NCBI GenBank assembly: GCA_044222195.1
Contig: JBGANS010000010.1
Location: 137,455 to 201,454, forward strand
Origin: JAHBXE01 sp044222195
GTDB lineage: Bacteria; Planctomycetota; Phycisphaerae; Phycisphaerales; UBA1924
Length of the DNA stretch: 64,000 nt
Direction: 5' to 3'
Made by a program: the position numbers and the translations under genes. Shown here in pieces: positions 16,944 to 25,389 of this stretch. The notes under the pieces are model-generated. The model saw only the letters and a program-made list of their open reading frames with translations, did no database searches and was not told where the DNA came from. The first letter of the stretch is position 1, and every line of letters begins with the position of its first letter.

Positions 16944-17046
16944 GTCGTGGCACCGGGCTTCTGCCCGGTGGACTTCTGCCCGGTGGATGAACGATCAAAG
17001 GCATCGGTTGTCGGGAACACCGCCCCGAAGGGCGGTGCCACGATCG
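16944..17046. repeat. REPIN-like inverted pair of hairpins upstream of dut
   Basis: Two perfect 8-bp hairpins face each other: 16951-16958/16963-16970 (loop TTCT) and 17018-17025/17030-17037 (loop CGAA). The outer edges TCGTGGCACCG (16945-16955) and CGGTGCCACGA (17033-17043) are inverted copies. A 15-base segment (CTTCTGCCCGGTGGA) is repeated directly next to the first hairpin. This is the arrangement of a REP doublet (REPIN). It occupies the whole gap before the dut promoter box. Confidence 0.65.
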
Positions 17047-17048
17047 GC

Positions 17049-17054
17049 TACGCT
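17049..17054 (+). promoter_or_regulatory. -10-like box next to dut start
   Basis: TACGCT lies 7 bases before the ATG at 17061, directly after the REP-like repeat. No ribosome site is present. Confidence 0.3.
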
Positions 17055-17060
17055 TGCGCC

Positions 17061-17501
17061 ATGGCCACGCTCCGCGTCCGCAAGATAGAACCCGGTGCTT
17101 TTATTCCCAGCTATCAGAGCGCTCAGGCGGCAGGGCTGGACCTCGCGGCGTTTGTTCCCGAAGGGGAACTGATCATCGCGCCGGGAAAGATCGCGCTCAT
17201 CCGGACGGGGATTGCCATTGCCGTGCCCGCGGGGTTTGAGGCCCAGGTTCGGCCGCGGTCGGGCCTGGCGAGCAAGCACGGAATCACGCTCCCCAACAGC
17301 CCGGGAACGATCGATGCGGATTACCGCGGCGAGGTGCTGGTGCCGCTGATCAATCACGGGCGAGAGCCGTTCACCGTGGCCCACGGGCTGCGGATCGCGC
17401 AGATGGTGATTGCGCCGGTGATGCACGTGGCGGTGGAAGAGGCCACGGAGCTCGGGTCGACGGCCCGAGGTGGGGGCGGGTTTGGGTCGACGGGGATGTG
17501 A
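17061..17501 (+). CDS. dut: Deoxyuridine 5'-triphosphate nucleotidohydrolase (dUTPase)
   Basis: 146 residues, the usual size of trimeric dUTPases. It hydrolyses dUTP to dUMP and pyrophosphate, keeping uracil out of DNA and supplying dUMP for dTMP synthesis. The five conserved motifs are visible in order: AGLDLAA, RPRSGLASKHGI, GTIDADYRGEV, LRIAQMVIAPV and the C-terminal P-loop-like RGGGGFGSTG. The start MATLRVRKIEPG at 17061 is preferred over an in-frame ATG at 16947, because the longer version would translate the REP-like repeat. The gene stops 41 bases before nuoD. Confidence 0.93.
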   Translation: MATLRVRKIEPGAFIPSYQSAQAAGLDLAAFVPEGELIIAPGKIALIRTGIAIAVPAGFEAQVRPRSGLASKHGITLPNSPGTIDADYRGEVLVPLINHGREPFTVAHGLRIAQMVIAPVMHVAVEEATELGSTARGGGGFGSTGM

Positions 17502-17542
17502 CGCGCCGGCCCTATAGTGGAAGCCTCCACCAGGGAACTGTT

Positions 17543-18832
17543 ATGCCCTACACCCTCCGCCCCGATCAAGGCTTTGACGTCGATGTCGAGAAGACCGAGT
17601 ATCTCGGCAGCCACGTGGACACCGGCGACCGCTGGGTCCTGAACTTCGGCCCTCAGCACCCGGCGACGCACACCACGCTGCGCCTGGTACTCGAGCTCGA
17701 CGGCGAGCGGGTGGCCCGCGTCACGCCGCACATCGGGTACCTGCACTCGGGCTTTGAGAAGCTCGGCGAGAACCTCGATTACAACCAGTACGTCACGATC
17801 GTCTCGCGGATGGATTATCTCTCGCCGGTGTGCAACGACATCTGCTGGCACCATTGCGTCGAGAAGCTCTTCGGGATCGATATCACGCCGCGCTGCAAAG
17901 TGCTGCGGACGATCATGGCGGAGCTCGGGCGGATCCAGAACCACCTCTTGTGCGTGGGCGCGGCGGGGCTGGACCTTGGCGCGTTCACGGCGTTCCTGTA
18001 TGGGTTCAACCCGCGCGAGAAGATCTACGACATCTGCGACTACATCAGCGGGCAGCGCTTCCACCCGGATTGGACCCGCGTCGGCGGCCTGATGCAGGAC
18101 CTGCCCGATGAGGAGGTCTTCAAGCGGATGGTGAAGGACTTCATCCACCGCGACCTGCCGCAGGCGATCACGGATATCGAGAAGCTCGTCAACCGCAACC
18201 GCATCTTCATCGAGCGCACCCGCGGCATCGGCGTGCTCTCCAAGGAAGACGCGATCGCGTGGTCGGCGACGGGGCCCGTCGCGCGGGCCAGCGGCGTGCG
18301 GCGCGATGTCCGCAAGGATGAACCGTACCTCTGCTTCAAGGACAACTGGGACGGGCAGGGCGCTGAGGCCGTGAAGTTCCAGGTGCCCGTGTGCGAAGAG
18401 GGCGATGTGTACGCGCGGTTCCTGGTCCGGCTTGAGGAGATCAAGCAGTCGATCAAGATCATCGACCAGCTCATCGACAACATCCCCGGCGGTCCCGTGG
18501 ACGCCTTTGCGGACTCGAAAGTTGTCAAGCCCAAGAAGGGCGATGTGTACGGCTCGATCGAGGGACTCATCCAGCACTTCGAGCTCATCATGACCAACCG
18601 CGGCTGGACGCCGCCCATCGCCGAGTGTTACGGGTGCCAGGAAACGGCCGGGGGCGAGCTCGGGTTCTACATCGTGTCTGATGGCGGGCCGCGGTCGTGG
18701 CGATCGAAGACCCGTCCACCGTGCTTCATCAACTACCAGCTCATGGCGAAACTGACCGAGGGGCACATGCTGGCGGACGTTGTGGCGGTGCTGGGATCGC
18801 TCAACATCGTCGCCGCGGAGCTCGACCGATAG
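17543..18832 (+). CDS. nuoD: NADH-quinone oxidoreductase subunit D
   Basis: A 429-residue complex I 49-kDa subunit. Hallmarks are NFGPQHPATHTTLRLVLELDGE near the N-terminus, HIGYLHSGFEKLGE, YVTIVSRMDYLSPVCND, and the C-terminal half with CYGCQETAGGELGFYIVSDGG and RPPCFINYQLM. With NuoB and NuoC it forms the peripheral arm next to the quinone site on the cytoplasmic face. The start follows AGGGAA; TATAGT at 17513-17518 could be its -10. It is not part of a nuo operon here: dut precedes it and a small lipoprotein gene follows, while nuoE lies 9 kb away. Confidence 0.93.
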   Translation: MPYTLRPDQGFDVDVEKTEYLGSHVDTGDRWVLNFGPQHPATHTTLRLVLELDGERVARVTPHIGYLHSGFEKLGENLDYNQYVTIVSRMDYLSPVCNDICWHHCVEKLFGIDITPRCKVLRTIMAELGRIQNHLLCVGAAGLDLGAFTAFLYGFNPREKIYDICDYISGQRFHPDWTRVGGLMQDLPDEEVFKRMVKDFIHRDLPQAITDIEKLVNRNRIFIERTRGIGVLSKEDAIAWSATGPVARASGVRRDVRKDEPYLCFKDNWDGQGAEAVKFQVPVCEEGDVYARFLVRLEEIKQSIKIIDQLIDNIPGGPVDAFADSKVVKPKKGDVYGSIEGLIQHFELIMTNRGWTPPIAECYGCQETAGGELGFYIVSDGGPRSWRSKTRPPCFINYQLMAKLTEGHMLADVVAVLGSLNIVAAELDR

Positions 18833-18885
18833 CGTCGGGCTGACCCGGGCGTGTAGGCTGTGGCTTCTTCTTCAAGGAGCCGGAC

Positions 18886-19257
18886 ATGAACAGACTGTGG
18901 ACACTGGTCGCGGCGGTTGCGGCGGCGGGGTTGACCGCATGCTCGCCCTCGGGCTACAGCGTGATCGCGCGGAACAACTGCCCTCAAGCGGTGGAGCTGC
19001 GGATCCAGGCGCAGAAAGACGACAAGGCCCGGACGCTTGAGAACCCGCAGATTGCTCCAGGCGCGAACATCACGATCCACACCAAGGCCGAGCACGATGA
19101 GAAGGTGACGCTCGAGGCGAGGGCTGTCGGCGATGCCGCATCACCGCCTGCGGTGTTCAAGATGCTGGTCGGCCTGTCAAAGGTGATCGTGTTCCCGAAT
19201 CCGGACGCGGCGAAGGATGCGAAACAGCCGAAGCTGAAGATTCGGGAGGATCGGTAG
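18886..19257 (+). CDS. Small lipoprotein
   Basis: 123 residues with a lipoprotein signal peptide (MNRLWTLVAAVAAAGLTAC, lipobox Cys19) and a strong AAGGAG ribosome site. The mature part begins SPSGYSVIARNNCPQAVEL and resembles the two lipoproteins at 24645-25387 in the opening Y.V..RN......V pattern, so these three are probably paralogues. Predicted small beta-sandwich anchored in a membrane; function unknown. It lies 53 bases after nuoD and is convergent with the dockerin gene cluster. Confidence 0.8.
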   Translation: MNRLWTLVAAVAAAGLTACSPSGYSVIARNNCPQAVELRIQAQKDDKARTLENPQIAPGANITIHTKAEHDEKVTLEARAVGDAASPPAVFKMLVGLSKVIVFPNPDAAKDAKQPKLKIREDR

Positions 19258-19266
19258 CGGAAGCCG

Positions 19267-20754
19267 CTACGGGCATCCCTTCGCGTAGCAGTTGATGAAA
19301 CATTGGAAGTCGTTGGCGGTCAGGACGGGCGCCACGGTCGATCCATCGCAGTTGGCGTACCAGTGGCCCGAAGTGAAAACCTTCAAGAAACACGCGAAGT
19401 CGTTGGCCGTGAGTTGGGGATTGCCAGCGTAGTAGTCGCAGTCGGCGTAGCAGTGTGTGCCCACCCCTGTCGCCGGCCGTATCGAGGAGCCGCACGAGTC
19501 GGTAACCACGGCATCGTACGAACCGCCGATGTGCGGCCCGCCGATCAGCGGCCCGGCGCGGGGATCGATCGTGAGGTGAGGCGTGGTGGCTCCCGAATAA
19601 GCGCCGCCGTCCGTGACCTCCGTGCCCTCGCACCGCCAGCGGTACGTGAGGTCGCCTGACCCGACGGCTTGTGCGTGCAGAACCGTTGGAGGCCAATACG
19701 GGTCTCCCATCATCAGCGTGGCGCTCCGGGGCGCCGTGTCGGTAAGCACAGGGCCGGAAACGACGTCGGTTCTCGCCAAGAGAGTGTCGCCGGACCAGGC
19801 CGCCGAAGTTCCGAACAAGCGCCCGCCGAACAGGAGAACCTGTGATCCCGCCGCGTCATAAGCCGCGGCGTAGTACTGGGTCGCACTTGGTCCGCTGGTG
19901 TTCATGATCCACCAGCGGCCCGCAGAAGCGTTCCACGACCAGGTGCACAAGTGGCCTGACCGGTCCGGGTTAACGATCACTGGCCTTTGGAGCACCGAAT
20001 CAAATGTGATTCGGTAGGACGCCATGTAGTGGAAGGGCCGATCGTCGGTCGCTACCTCGTGCCAGCCGGTGCTCGCGCGCTCCCACAGTGCGGGCGGGTC
20101 ACCCACCATCGCAACCATCATCGAGCGTGAGGTATCGAAGGCGAGAGAGTGCTCGTAGCGAACGTAGGCAATCGGGCCGTCAAGGAACCGGAGCCAAGTT
20201 ACGCCGTCATATTCCCAACTCTCGTGGAAACCGTTTCCGTTCCAGAGCGTCGAAAGCAGCACGCTCCGTCCTCGCACGGGATCGAATGCCATGACGCCCT
20301 CCATGGGAGGGGGCGATAAGACCGGTTGCATCAATGTCCAGGTCGAGCCGTCCCACTCCCACGTCTGGTTGGTGAGACCGGCGTCGGTTGTGCCGCCGAA
20401 GAGAACCGTGCGTTGCCGACGCGAGTCATACGCCATGCCGGCCGCGGCGGTGCGTGGAGGGCCGGAGTTGGCGACCAGCGACCAGCTCCCTCCGCCGCCG
20501 GGACCCGCGGCGGTCCACTCCCAGGTGTCCGCGAATCTGTTGGCGGACGTGGTCTGGCCGCCAAAGAGCACGACCTTTCCGCGAACCGAGTCGTACGCGA
20601 TCGCGGCGGCTTCGCGCGCGGAAGGCCCGGGGCCGGAATGGACTGTCCAGGGATTGCCGCAGGGCTGCGCGCGTGCACCGGCCGACAGCCCCGCGAGGCT
20701 TGCGAGTGTCAGGCAGATGCGAGAGTTGGCCGCAGATGGAATGTCACACCTCAC
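19267..20754 (-). CDS. Secreted kelch-like/Ig-like protein with GC-type dockerin
   Basis: 495 residues from a GTG at 20754 (no better start; signal peptide ICLTLASLAGLSAGARAQ). The N-terminal half is a kelch-like propeller with repeats such as AAAIAYDSVRGKVVLFGG, DTWEWTAAGPGGGG and AAGMAYDSRRQRTVLFGG. A later Ig-like segment (LTYRWRCEGTEVTDGGAYSG) precedes two dockerin repeats (CYADCDYYAGNPQLTANDFACF, then WYANCDGSTVAPVLTANDF). It starts 15 bases after the stop of the gene at 20770 and is probably co-transcribed with it. It is closely related to the broken gene at 23167-24485. Confidence 0.82.
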   Translation of the reverse strand: MRCDIPSAANSRICLTLASLAGLSAGARAQPCGNPWTVHSGPGPSAREAAAIAYDSVRGKVVLFGGQTTSANRFADTWEWTAAGPGGGGSWSLVANSGPPRTAAAGMAYDSRRQRTVLFGGTTDAGLTNQTWEWDGSTWTLMQPVLSPPPMEGVMAFDPVRGRSVLLSTLWNGNGFHESWEYDGVTWLRFLDGPIAYVRYEHSLAFDTSRSMMVAMVGDPPALWERASTGWHEVATDDRPFHYMASYRITFDSVLQRPVIVNPDRSGHLCTWSWNASAGRWWIMNTSGPSATQYYAAAYDAAGSQVLLFGGRLFGTSAAWSGDTLLARTDVVSGPVLTDTAPRSATLMMGDPYWPPTVLHAQAVGSGDLTYRWRCEGTEVTDGGAYSGATTPHLTIDPRAGPLIGGPHIGGSYDAVVTDSCGSSIRPATGVGTHCYADCDYYAGNPQLTANDFACFLKVFTSGHWYANCDGSTVAPVLTANDFQCFINCYAKGCP

Positions 20755-20769
20755 TTACTTGAAGCTTCT

Positions 20770-22185
20770 CTACTCACATCCCTTGGCGTAACTGTTCAGG
20801 TAGCACTGGAAGTCGTTGGCCGTGTGAATCGGGGTGAGCGTGCTGCCATCGCAGTTGGCGTAGGAAGTTTTGCCGGCGAACTGGTTGATGAAGCATTGGA
20901 AGTCGTTGGCTGTGATGACTGGGGAAGAGGTCGATCCGTCGCAGTTGGGATAGCACCCGGCCGGATTCACGCCGAGGGCCGCAGAGGCGAAGGCTGGGCC
21001 GCACGCACCTTCGACGACGACCGTGTACGTTCCGATTGCGGACAAGCCGCAGCGCGAGATGGAGAGCGAGGCGGAGTTCGCGCCTGAGATGACTCCGCCA
21101 TCAACGAGCGGGCTGGAGTTCTTGTACCACTTGTAGCCGGTGGCGCCAGGAGCGTTGACCGTGAACGTCACGGGGTCGTACAGGTTGACCACCTGCGCGG
21201 ACGGGCCTTGGGCGATGGAGTATTCGGAAGTGCCGGTTGGGTGATACTCCCAAACCTGGCCACCGGTGAGGATCTGCTGCCGGCCGAAGAGGACGCCGAC
21301 GCCGCGAGCGGAGTCCCACGAGAATGCTGGACCGGGGCGGGAGCCCGGGAGATTGGTTGTTCGCTGCGCCCAGGCGCCGGTGGTCGTGTCCCACTCCCAG
21401 GTCTCGGGGGCGTACTGCTGCCAGGCGACTTCGCCGCCGACCATGACGACCTTGCCGCGGAGAGGATCGAATGCGGCCGCGGCGTTTCCGTACGCGCGGT
21501 ACGGCGGAACAGGCCCCACGGAAGCGCGCTGGGTCCACGATTGGCCGTCATATTCCCAGACCGAAGTCGAGCCAAAGGGACGTCCCACCAGCACGATGCG
21601 ATGGCGGGCTGAGTCGTAGACCATGGTTTGTCCTGCGGGCGAATGGGGCCCGGGGATCGCGATCGTTGACCAGTTTGAGCCATCCCATTCACGCGTGACA
21701 AAGTTGCTCGAGGTGTAGTAGGAAAACGCGACGGTGCGTGCGCGGGCCGCGTCAAAGGCCATCGCGACGCGGCTGGGTGAGGCCGGGCCGGTGGCTCGCT
21801 GGACCCAGGTCGAGCCGTCCCACTCCCAGGTGTCGCTGTGCTGTGGCGGTGGAAACTGGTAGAGCGTGGAGTCGCCGGCAAAGAGCACGGTCCGGTTGCG
21901 CACGCTGTCAAAGGCCATGCCCGCGGCGGCACGAGCCGGCGGACCACTTGTCGCCCGGAGCGACCAGGACGTTCCATTCCACTCCCACGTGTCGCTCAAA
22001 AGTGTCCCACCGGAGTTGACGCCGCCGAAGAGGACCACCCGAGCGCGGGTGATGTCATAGACCATCGAGGGCGAGGTGCGATCTCCCGGGCCGGCAGGGG
22101 AAACACGTGTCCAGAGGCAGTCCTGTGCACGAGCGGCGCCTGCGAGGAGGATCAACGCCGTGGCGGTAACTTCGGGGCGTTTCAT
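20770..22185 (-). CDS. Secreted kelch-like/Ig-like protein with GC-type dockerin
   Basis: 471 residues from the ATG at 22185, which follows AAGGAG and starts a signal peptide (MKRPEVTATALILLAGAARAQ); an in-frame ATG 11 codons upstream is less likely. The N-terminal part has at least five kelch-like repeats (MVYDITRARVVLFGGVNSGG, DTWEWNGTSWSLRATSGPP, MAFDSVRNRTVLFAG). Then comes an Ig-like segment (ATGYKWYKNSSPLVDGGVIS) and two dockerin repeats ending FAGKTSYANCDGSTLTPIHT and SYAKGCE. Extracellular; ligand unknown. It belongs to the minus-strand dockerin run 24485-19267. Confidence 0.85.
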   Translation of the reverse strand: MKRPEVTATALILLAGAARAQDCLWTRVSPAGPGDRTSPSMVYDITRARVVLFGGVNSGGTLLSDTWEWNGTSWSLRATSGPPARAAAGMAFDSVRNRTVLFAGDSTLYQFPPPQHSDTWEWDGSTWVQRATGPASPSRVAMAFDAARARTVAFSYYTSSNFVTREWDGSNWSTIAIPGPHSPAGQTMVYDSARHRIVLVGRPFGSTSVWEYDGQSWTQRASVGPVPPYRAYGNAAAAFDPLRGKVVMVGGEVAWQQYAPETWEWDTTTGAWAQRTTNLPGSRPGPAFSWDSARGVGVLFGRQQILTGGQVWEYHPTGTSEYSIAQGPSAQVVNLYDPVTFTVNAPGATGYKWYKNSSPLVDGGVISGANSASLSISRCGLSAIGTYTVVVEGACGPAFASAALGVNPAGCYPNCDGSTSSPVITANDFQCFINQFAGKTSYANCDGSTLTPIHTANDFQCYLNSYAKGCE

Positions 22186-22258
22186 CGCGGGCTCCTTGTC
22201 TCGATTCGCGCCGAACACTCGTGTTCGGTCCGGGTTATGAACGGTTACCGACGGGCCT

Positions 22259-23152
22259 TCACGGGCATCCCGCCGCGAACCTGTTGATGAAACACTGGAA
22301 GTCGTTGGCGGTCAGGACGGGCGCCACGGTTGAGCCATCGCAGTTGGCGTAGGGGGCGCCCGCGGCGTACGCGTTGATGAAGCACTGGAAGTCGTTGGCG
22401 GTGAGGATGGGCCCGACCGATGATCCGTCGCAGTTGGCGTAGCAGGGAGTGCCGATGAGAATGTGCGCGCCGCCGGCGCCGTCGATGTAGTCCACGGAGA
22501 ACGAGGCGGGCGGGACAGGCACGGCGACATCGGGATCGATGCCTCGGGTGGTGACGGTGCCGTCGGGAACGGCGTCGCCTCCGCTGTCAAAGGAGAAGGG
22601 CCCCTGCGTGCTGAACGCTCCGGCGTGATTGCCGCCGAGCGTGCCGCGCCACACCGTGACCATGTCGAGCAGGAAGAAGCGGAAGTCATCGCCGGTGGTC
22701 GCGTTGGCGAGGTGCACATCAATCGTGCAGACGGGGGCGATGGGGGCTGAGGGAAGCACTGTGAGAGCGCCGCTCTCGATGTAGTGCAGCTCGGGCCCGT
22801 TGAAGCCTTTTTCGACGGTGCCCGACAGAAAGCCGGCGCCGTTGGCGGTGACAGGAGTTCCGGGGTGGCCGGTGAGGCTGGTGACCACGCCGGTGTTGAG
22901 GTTGCTGCTCATGTGGCCGAACGAGATGCCGCGGTCAATGCCGCCGATGAAGCCGATGGAGAGCACCGATCGCGAGCCCTTGGGATCGTAGATGTAGACG
23001 GCGACGCCGGGGACGATGGTTGTGCCGGGCGCGACGGTGATGGTGCTCTGGATGCCGGGCCGGGAGGCGTCCATGTCGAGAACGACGCGGACGGGCTGCT
23101 GGGCGGAGGCCAAGCCTGCGGACATGCACACTGCGGCGATGGCGAGTTTCAT
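22259..23152 (-). CDS. Secreted protein with GC-type dockerin
   Basis: 297 residues from the ATG at 23152, opening a signal peptide (MKLAIAAVCMSAGLASAQQ). The mature part (about residues 20-230) has a beta-rich sequence (VRVVLDMDASRPGIQSTITV, GVAVYIYDPKGSRSVLSIGF, FRFFLLDMVTVWRG) with no recognised domain; the opening resembles cohesin-like or cellulosome-anchoring beta-sandwiches only in general style. Two dockerin repeats follow (CYANCDGSSVGPILTANDF, PYANCDGSTVAPVLTANDF). It starts 14 bases after the stop of the broken kelch gene, so it is probably in the same transcript. Confidence 0.82.
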   Translation of the reverse strand: MKLAIAAVCMSAGLASAQQPVRVVLDMDASRPGIQSTITVAPGTTIVPGVAVYIYDPKGSRSVLSIGFIGGIDRGISFGHMSSNLNTGVVTSLTGHPGTPVTANGAGFLSGTVEKGFNGPELHYIESGALTVLPSAPIAPVCTIDVHLANATTGDDFRFFLLDMVTVWRGTLGGNHAGAFSTQGPFSFDSGGDAVPDGTVTTRGIDPDVAVPVPPASFSVDYIDGAGGAHILIGTPCYANCDGSSVGPILTANDFQCFINAYAAGAPYANCDGSTVAPVLTANDFQCFINRFAAGCP

Positions 23153-23166
23153 TCCACACTCCCGGG

Positions 23167-24485
23167 TTACGGACAGCCCCTGGCGACCTGATTGAGAAAG
23201 CACATGAAGTCGTTCGCCGTGAGCATGGGCACGCTCGTGCTTCCGTCACAGTTCGCGTACGTGCCCCCGCCGGCGTATTGGTCTATGAAACACTGAAAGT
23301 CCTCGGTGTTCAGACGCGGCACGATAGACCCGTCACAGTTCGGGTAGCACACCACGCTCACCTGCGTCGCCGGGCGGACCGTCGTACCGCAGGAATCGGT
23401 GACCAGCGCGTCGTAGCGTCCGGACATGTTCTCATCTTCCGGGACGACCGTCAGGTCAGGGGTGTGCGTCCCGGAGAACGGCCCGGAGTCGGAAAGTTCG
23501 ATCCCGTTCAAACGCCAGCGGTACGTCAGCGAGCCCGACCCGGAGGCGTTCGCGTGCAGCGTGAACGGATCGCCGCCGAGATAGGCCAGGAAGCTGCCCG
23601 GCTGGAAGTTGGCCACGCTCGGCCCCGACCGCACACCCGTGCGGTACAACCGCACCTGGTCGGTCATGCCTCCGGCGGATGGCGACCCGCCGAGAATGAC
23701 CAACTGCCCGCCCGCGGCGTCGCCAACGGGGACCGCGCCGCTGACGGAAACCGGCCCCGAGGTTGACAACGCCGACCAGCGAACGCCGTCCCACGACCAC
23801 AGGCCGCGTGGGCCGGTCGCATTGCTGTTGTCGATGGATATCACTTTCTGAGTCACGGAGTCGAACGCCAGTTGCGGGCCGGTCCACGAGAACGGGCGGC
23901 GTCGTACGCCATCGCGGCCGCGACGTTGCCGGACGCCACGGGCGCCGGCCCCGCCGATGTCCACGTGGTGCCGTCGTACTCCCAAGACAGGCCGTTGGAG
24001 AGCGTGGACACGAGAACAGTGCGCTGGCGTGCCACGTCATACGCCAGCAGGTCGCCTTCCATCGCGGGCGGCGACGCCGGCGTTTGAATCAAACGCCACT
24101 TGGCCCCGTCCCACTCCCATGTCTGGTTCGACGGAGTCGAACCCGCGACACGTCCGCCAAAGAGGACAACGCGCTGCCGCGCGCTGTCGTACGCCGCTCC
24201 GGCGCTGATCCGGGCCGATGGCCCGATGGCCAACCGCTGCGCCCACGAGCCCCCACCGCCGGGGCCGGTCGCCGTCCACTCCCACGTATCGCCGAGCGCC
24301 ACGCCCGCCGTCGTTGCCCCGCCGAACAGCACGACCTTTGCTCGCCCCGCGTCGTACGCCGCGGCGTAGCGCCATCGCGCTGAGGGCCCCGTCGAACCCA
24401 CACCCCACGGCTCTCCGCAAACCTGCCCCACCGCCGCGCTGAACGGCAGTCCGGCGAAGACGGCCACGACCAGTTGCTGTCGCAT
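23167..24485 (-). pseudogene. Kelch-like dockerin protein gene disrupted by a frameshifting deletion
   Basis: The start at 24485 (MRQQLVVAVFAGLPFSAAVGQ, signal peptide) leads into kelch-like repeats (AAAYDAGRAKVVLFGGATT, AGAAYDSARQRVVLFGG) closely matching the protein at 19267-20754. Near 23885-23905 the frame changes: the first frame ends in AAAMAYDAARSRGPARNWRS and stops, while the homologous continuation (RPFSWTGPQLAFDSV...) lies in another frame and runs to two dockerin repeats ending VARGCP at 23167. Alignment with the paralogue suggests about 27 codons plus one base are missing at the junction; the span of 1319 bases is not a multiple of three. The C-terminal part would lack a signal peptide. 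Confidence 0.75.
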
Positions 24486-24540
24486 CGGGGCTTCCTTGGC
24501 AACTTGCGTTCCACCGAACGATTCACGTACGCTACGTCCC

Positions 24541-24568
24541 AGTATAAAAGGAGGTCTGCGATGAGCAA
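24541..24568 (-). promoter_or_regulatory. Sigma-70-like promoter for the minus-strand dockerin run
   Basis: On the minus strand TTGCTC (24563-24568) and TATACT (24541-24546) are 16 bases apart, about 55 bases before the start at 24485. This is one of the best sigma-70-like matches in the window and would drive the genes down to 19267. Confidence 0.45.
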
Positions 24569-24632
24569 GGGAAAACGCGAAACAGGGCCGTTCGACAGCA
24601 TTCAATCGCGGTTGCGTCTGGTTAGTCCTTGC

Positions 24633-24638
24633 TATACT
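24633..24638 (+). promoter_or_regulatory. -10-like box next to lipoprotein start
   Basis: TATACT lies 7 bases before the ATG at 24645, with TTGCGT 15 bases further upstream (24612-24617). It suggests a leaderless transcript for the lipoprotein pair. Confidence 0.4.
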
Positions 24639-24644
24639 TCCGAT

Positions 24645-25019
24645 ATGAACACCATGAATCTCGCTCGCAAAGCGCTGCTCGTTGGCCTGATCGGTGTCGG
24701 GCTCGTCGGGTGCCGGTCGCGCATGAAGATGGACTACCACGTGCAGGTGCGGAACAACACCGGCGGCGTGATCCAGGCCCGGGTCTTCAAGGACCTCGAC
24801 CAGAACGTCGTCGTGGTGCACAACACACAGATTTACCCCAACGACCGCGGCGAGCTCAGCCTCCCTCAGCGCCCGGCCGGAGAGCAGCTGCAACTCCAGG
24901 TCGACACCAAGAACAACCCCCAGGCCCCCGCGAAAATGCCCCTCTCGCCCGGCGTCACGCACGTCAACGTCACGCGTGAGAGCGAAACGGGCCCCATCAA
25001 GCTCGAGCTGGTCCGCTGA
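24645..25019 (+). CDS. Small lipoprotein
   Basis: 124 residues from 24645, with a lipoprotein signal peptide (MNTMNLARKALLVGLIGVGLVGC, lipobox Cys23). The mature part MDYHVQVRNNTGGVIQARV resembles the lipoproteins at 18886 and 25019, so they form a small family. An in-frame ATG at 24561 with a very strong ribosome site (AAAGGAGG, 6 bases) would add 28 charged residues before the signal peptide; I prefer 24645 because of the lipobox geometry and the promoter-like box. Its stop overlaps the next start (TGATG), so the two are translationally coupled. Function unknown. Confidence 0.75.
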   Translation: MNTMNLARKALLVGLIGVGLVGCRSRMKMDYHVQVRNNTGGVIQARVFKDLDQNVVVVHNTQIYPNDRGELSLPQRPAGEQLQLQVDTKNNPQAPAKMPLSPGVTHVNVTRESETGPIKLELVR

Positions 25020-25387
25020 TGCGCACGCGTGCATCCATCTCCCGGTTCTGCATTCCCGCGGCGTTCACGGCGCTCCTTGCGGGTTGCACGTACTCGGCCG
25101 ATGTCCGCAACACCACCAACGAGCCCGTGTTCGTGCAGATGCTCCAGATCGATCCCGTTCAACCCGACTGGGTGCTCGACTCCGCCCGCATCGCGCCGGG
25201 GCAATACGCCAAGCTCGGGCCCAAGCGCGTTCCGTTCCAGCGCGTCGTGATCGACGTCGGCAACCAGACGCACAACTCCGTCAACGGGCGGACGACCATC
25301 ACGCCGGGCGGCTCTCGACTGGATGTCGGGATGACCACCGACCCGACCCGCGACGAGATCACCTTCACGCTCAAGACGAGGGACTAG
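25019..25387 (+). CDS. Small lipoprotein
   Basis: 122 residues. The signal peptide MRTRASISRFCIPAAFTALLAGC has its lipobox Cys at 23. The mature part begins TYSADVRNTTNEPVFVQMLQ and again shows the Y..DVRN.T...V opening of its upstream neighbour. Predicted small membrane-anchored beta-sandwich; function unknown. Start and previous stop overlap by one base (TGATG), and the next gene begins 2 bases after its stop, so these three form an operon. Confidence 0.78.
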   Translation: MRTRASISRFCIPAAFTALLAGCTYSADVRNTTNEPVFVQMLQIDPVQPDWVLDSARIAPGQYAKLGPKRVPFQRVVIDVGNQTHNSVNGRTTITPGGSRLDVGMTTDPTRDEITFTLKTRD

Positions 25388-25389
25388 CA

